Assembly (NCBI GenBank): GCA_023428805.1
Contig: JAEYWW010000062.1
Span: 1-9,187 of the forward strand
Reading direction: 5' to 3'
From: Armatimonadota bacterium
GTDB taxonomy: Bacteria > Armatimonadota > Fimbriimonadia > Fimbriimonadales > Fimbriimonadaceae
DNA: 9,187 nt
The translations under genes and the position numbers were made by a program. This document shows positions 7,069-9,187 of this stretch, in pieces (the first letter of the stretch is position 1; each line of letters begins with the position of its first letter). Below the pieces are notes generated by a model, which had not been told where the DNA came from, searched no databases, and saw only the letters and a program-made list of their open reading frames with translations.

Positions 7069-8019
7069 TTAGGCGACGCGCTCGACTTTCACCTGGGCGA
7101 TCAGGTCTTTGACCACGTCTTTGCGGGCGATCTCGGTGCCGTCAGTCATCGCGGTGGCAGCACCGCAGGCGTTGCCGAACATCAGAGCGTGTTCCAGCCG
7201 GTCTCCGCGCTGAAGCGCGACCAGCACGCCCGCAACGAACGAATCTCCCGAACCAATCGTGGATTTCGATTCGATTCTCACTCCGTAGGCTCGAAAAACC
7301 TTGTCCTCCTGGCAGGCCAGCGCACCATTCGCACCCAGGGAAATCACGGCGAGAGGATTGACCGCGCCCCCCTTCACCATGTTTCGGTGAATTTCCTGGA
7401 CCGCTTCGATGCCGTCATGGATCGACTTGACTTGGTACCCAAGGTAGCGGCTTGCTTCGTTCTGGTTCGGTTTGATGAAATCCGGTGCAAGCTTGATGCC
7501 ATTGCGGAGCAATTCGCCATCGGCATCCAGCATCACCCTCATCCCTGCGGCCTTTGCCTTGGTGAACAAGATTTCATAAGCATCAGCCGGAACCCCCGGG
7601 GGAATCGAGCCGCCCAGCGTCATCCAGCCGCCCGAAACCAGCTTCCCTTCCACGATGGCGAGCAGCTTCCTCCACTCATCCTCAGACACCGGATCACCAG
7701 GCGCGTTGAAAGTGGTCGGCGGCTTGCCTGTGCCGTCTTCAACCGAAAAATTCATGCGTGTCTCGACAGCAGTCTCAACAAATTCGTTCGGCAGACCCTG
7801 TTCTTCCATCACCCGATGGACAAGCTGGCCATTGGCTCCCCCGAGAAATCCGGTTGCGAACGTCTGGCCACCGATCTCGGCGGCGACACGGGAGAGGTTG
7901 ACACCCTTGCCTCCGGCATCCACTTCCTTGCTCTGGATGCGGTTGGTGTCATTGGCCTTGAGGCCCTTGGTGATGAGCGTGACGTCCACGCAGGGGTTGA
8001 GGGTGACGCTGAGGATCAT
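7069..8019 (-). CDS. fruK: PfkB-family kinase, probable 1-phosphofructokinase
   Basis: A 316-residue ribokinase/PfkB-fold sugar kinase of the 1-phosphofructokinase/tagatose-6-phosphate kinase subgroup. The opening MILSVTLNPCVDVT (1-14) is typical of that subgroup. PfkB signature 1 is seen in GGKGVNLSRV (36-45), GGSIPPG (136-142) is a conserved core turn, and signature 2 STIGSGDSFVAG (253-264) has the GSGD anion hole with catalytic Asp259. KPNQNEA (183-189) matches the usual KPN.xE metal/ATP segment. The likely reaction is ATP plus fructose 1-phosphate to fructose 1,6-bisphosphate, but 6-phosphofructokinase (PfkB isozyme) or tagatose-6-phosphate kinase activity is possible, since no fructose PTS gene is beside it. 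Its ATG overlaps the pfkA stop by one base (TAATG), so translation is probably coupled. The gene symbol follows subgroup resemblance only. Confidence 0.88.
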   Translation of the reverse strand: MILSVTLNPCVDVTLITKGLKANDTNRIQSKEVDAGGKGVNLSRVAAEIGGQTFATGFLGGANGQLVHRVMEEQGLPNEFVETAVETRMNFSVEDGTGKPPTTFNAPGDPVSEDEWRKLLAIVEGKLVSGGWMTLGGSIPPGVPADAYEILFTKAKAAGMRVMLDADGELLRNGIKLAPDFIKPNQNEASRYLGYQVKSIHDGIEAVQEIHRNMVKGGAVNPLAVISLGANGALACQEDKVFRAYGVRIESKSTIGSGDSFVAGVLVALQRGDRLEHALMFGNACGAATAMTDGTEIARKDVVKDLIAQVKVERVA

Positions 8020-8981
8020 TATTTCGCCATGACTTCCACGAGGAGAAGCTTCTCGGGATCGATCTGCTTCTTCATGCTCAAAACGTAGCTGAGCGGGTGT
8101 GCGACCACGTTTCCGCGGTCAATCCCGACCATCTCCGCAGTAAACCCGCTGATGAGCCGATTTGCAGCCATCGCGCCGAGCCTTAGGGCAAGAATTCTAT
8201 CAAATGCACTCGGGGAGCCGCCGCGCTGCATGTGTCCGAGCACCAGGCACCGGGCTTCATACTCCATGTGGGTCGAGATGAAGGCGGTCACGTCCTGCCC
8301 GCTCGCCGCTCCTTCGGCCACAACAATGATCGAGCTGCGCTTGCCCTTCCCCCGCATCTGCCGGAGATTGTCGGCAATATCGACAAGCGAAAACGGAATC
8401 TCTGGGATCAGGACCGCCTCCGCGCCGCACGCGAGCGCGACGTCCAGGGCAATGAAGCCATTGGCTCTCCCCATCACCTCAATGACAAACACACGGTCAT
8501 GGGAATAGGCCGTGTCGCGCACCTTGTCGATGGCATCGCGGGCCGTGTTGACCGCCGTATCGAACCCGATGCTGAAATCTGTCCCGGGAATGTCGTTGTC
8601 AATTGAGCCTGGTGCGCCAACCACCGGCACTTTGAACTCCTCGCTGAAGATGCGCGCACCCGTGAGTGAGCCATCTCCTCCGATGATCACCAGCCCCTCA
8701 ACGTTCTCATCGCGCAGAGTTCGATAGGCTCGTTCCCGGCCCTCATAGGTTCGGAATTCTGCTGATCGTGCAGAGCGGAGCATTGTGCCGCCCTGGCTGA
8801 TGATGCCGCCGACCTTCTTCGAGGTGAGCAGAATGCTCTCGTTGTCGATGACCCCCTGCCAGCCCTGGATGAACCCGATGGTCTCCACCCCCCGGCCCAG
8901 AGCAGCCCGCACCACGGCGCGAATCGCCGCATTCATGCCCGGCGCATCGCCGCCGCTCGTGATGACTCCAATTCGCTTCAT
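8019..8981 (-). CDS. pfkA: ATP-dependent 6-phosphofructokinase
   Basis: A 320-residue bacterial PfkA, catalysing ATP-dependent phosphorylation of fructose 6-phosphate to fructose 1,6-bisphosphate, the committed step of glycolysis; family members are cytoplasmic tetramers. Visible motifs are TSGGDAPGMN (8-17), GGDGS (101-105, with Gly104 marking ATP rather than PPi use), PGSIDND (124-130, catalytic Asp128), MGR (170-172), AEG (222-224, Glu223) and GHMQRGG (249-255, His250 and Arg253). Gly125 also favours ATP; PPi enzymes have Lys there. Effector-site residues matching E. coli Arg21, Arg25, Arg154, Glu187, Lys211 and Lys213 are kept, but the Arg54 position is Ser. The usual TIDND is SIDND, a mild change. 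GGGAGAG at 8984-8990 is a fair Shine-Dalgarno site supporting this start. It is first in a two-gene unit with the PfkB-type kinase. Confidence 0.97.
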   Translation of the reverse strand: MKRIGVITSGGDAPGMNAAIRAVVRAALGRGVETIGFIQGWQGVIDNESILLTSKKVGGIISQGGTMLRSARSAEFRTYEGRERAYRTLRDENVEGLVIIGGDGSLTGARIFSEEFKVPVVGAPGSIDNDIPGTDFSIGFDTAVNTARDAIDKVRDTAYSHDRVFVIEVMGRANGFIALDVALACGAEAVLIPEIPFSLVDIADNLRQMRGKGKRSSIIVVAEGAASGQDVTAFISTHMEYEARCLVLGHMQRGGSPSAFDRILALRLGAMAANRLISGFTAEMVGIDRGNVVAHPLSYVLSMKKQIDPEKLLLVEVMAK

Positions 8982-8991
8982 CGCTCTCCCA

Positions 8992-9019
8992 CTCTTTATT
9001 GTCGGTCATAAATAAAGAG
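8992..9019. repeat. Perfect 9-bp inverted repeat in the pfkA leader
   Basis: CTCTTTATT (8992-9000) and AATAAAGAG (9011-9019) are exact inverse copies around a 10-base centre, ending 10 bases before the pfkA start codon and next to its Shine-Dalgarno site. One arm is also the base and T-rich tail of the neighbouring terminator hairpin, so the two structures would compete in RNA. It may be a regulator operator or part of a leader structure controlling pfkA; which of these is inference. Confidence 0.55.
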
Positions 9020-9048
9020 CAGGGCAAGCTATTCGCTTCGCCCTGCTC
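9011..9048 (-). terminator. Rho-independent terminator after the TfoX-like gene
   Basis: Reading the minus strand, GAGCAGGGC (9048-9040) pairs with GCCCTGCTC (9025-9017) as a perfect 9-bp stem, continued by a further 4 bp (AAGC/GCTT) after one bulged base, with a 5-base loop. It is followed by TTTATTTAT, a good terminator tail. It lies about 31 bases after the stop codon of the partial gene at the right edge and before pfkA, so it probably separates the two transcription units. Confidence 0.75.
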
Positions 9049-9079
9049 CGTTGCATGACAATTGCCTGATGATTTTAGC

Positions 9080-9187
9080 TCAGTGAAGGAATCGCCCGGA
9101 GGCGTAGTCGGCGCTCTTCTGCACCCAGGTCGCAAAGGAATCGTAGTTGTCCAGCACTTCCTGCGGCATTCGGACATATTCCTTCAT
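9080..9187 (-). CDS. C-terminal end of a TfoX/Sxy N-terminal-domain family protein (partial)
   Basis: Thirty-five codons run from the window edge to a TGA at 9080-9082. The last three bases of the window happen to read ATG on this strand, but the sequence looks like the tail of a longer protein. MKEYVRMPQEVLDN followed by a Trp-containing helix (FATWVQKSADYA) closely resembles the end of the roughly 110-120-residue TfoX/Sxy N-terminal-domain proteins, where a GRPMKEYV-type segment precedes the final helix. The true start would then lie beyond the window. Family members include the competence regulator TfoX/Sxy, but most short ones have no known function. A strong terminator follows about 31 bases downstream. 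The assignment is from recalled family pattern and a short stretch, so moderate. Confidence 0.5.
   Translation of the reverse strand: MKEYVRMPQEVLDNYDSFATWVQKSADYASGRFLH

Noticed and set aside
6973..8088. 371-codon plus-strand open frame opposite the PfkB-type kinase
   Set aside because: The minus strand encodes a full PfkB kinase with both signatures; the plus frame is antisense with no recognisable motif.
1..9187. Mobile element, CRISPR, phage or toxin-antitoxin system
   Set aside because: No transposase, integrase, direct-repeat array, target-site duplication or recognisable toxin/antitoxin pair was seen in any frame.

Overview
This is a bacterial chromosomal segment, GC-rich by eye, densely packed with short or overlapping gene junctions. 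It holds seven complete protein genes, the 3' end of an eighth, and several inverted repeats. No tRNA, rRNA, CRISPR array, transposase or phage gene was seen. Lineage cannot be fixed from the sequence alone. The gene mix (secreted phosphodiester glycosidase-domain protein, bacterial ATP-PfkA, poor Shine-Dalgarno sites) would fit an environmental lineage such as Armatimonadota/Fimbriimonadales or Planctomycetota, but that is a guess.

Left region (1-3084, + strand): a hairpin-rich 160-base leader comes first, then an LD-carboxypeptidase (peptidase S66) whose 3' end overlaps by 13 bases a secreted NAGPA/phosphodiester glycosidase-domain protein. Four bases later comes an unrecognised 199-residue, Trp-rich helical protein. 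The first two genes point to cell-wall or surface-glycan turnover. The third looks less GC-rich than its neighbours.

Centre (3085-6890): a 141-base gap with a perfect 9-bp inverted repeat precedes a complete single-chain ABC exporter half-transporter (+). Its 3' end overlaps by 14 bases the 3' end of a convergent gene (-) for a small secreted protein of unknown function. The start of that gene lies beside the start of a divergent, unusually long nitrilase-superfamily amidohydrolase (+).

Right region (6891-9187, - strand): a two-gene sugar-kinase unit, pfkA (ATP-6-phosphofructokinase) followed by a PfkB-family 1-phosphofructokinase-like kinase, joined by a one-base TAATG stop/start overlap. 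Both products feed fructose 1,6-bisphosphate formation. Upstream is a rho-independent terminator for the preceding gene. Its T-rich tail is also one arm of a second perfect inverted repeat in the pfkA leader. The window ends inside what looks like a TfoX/Sxy N-terminal-domain family gene.

Most of this is ordinary housekeeping and envelope content. I found no convincing new multi-gene system. The items most worth checking are the two competing hairpins before pfkA, the orphan gene at 2485-3084, the LD-carboxypeptidase/glycosidase pair, and the long nitrilase-family enzyme with its unusual divergent start.
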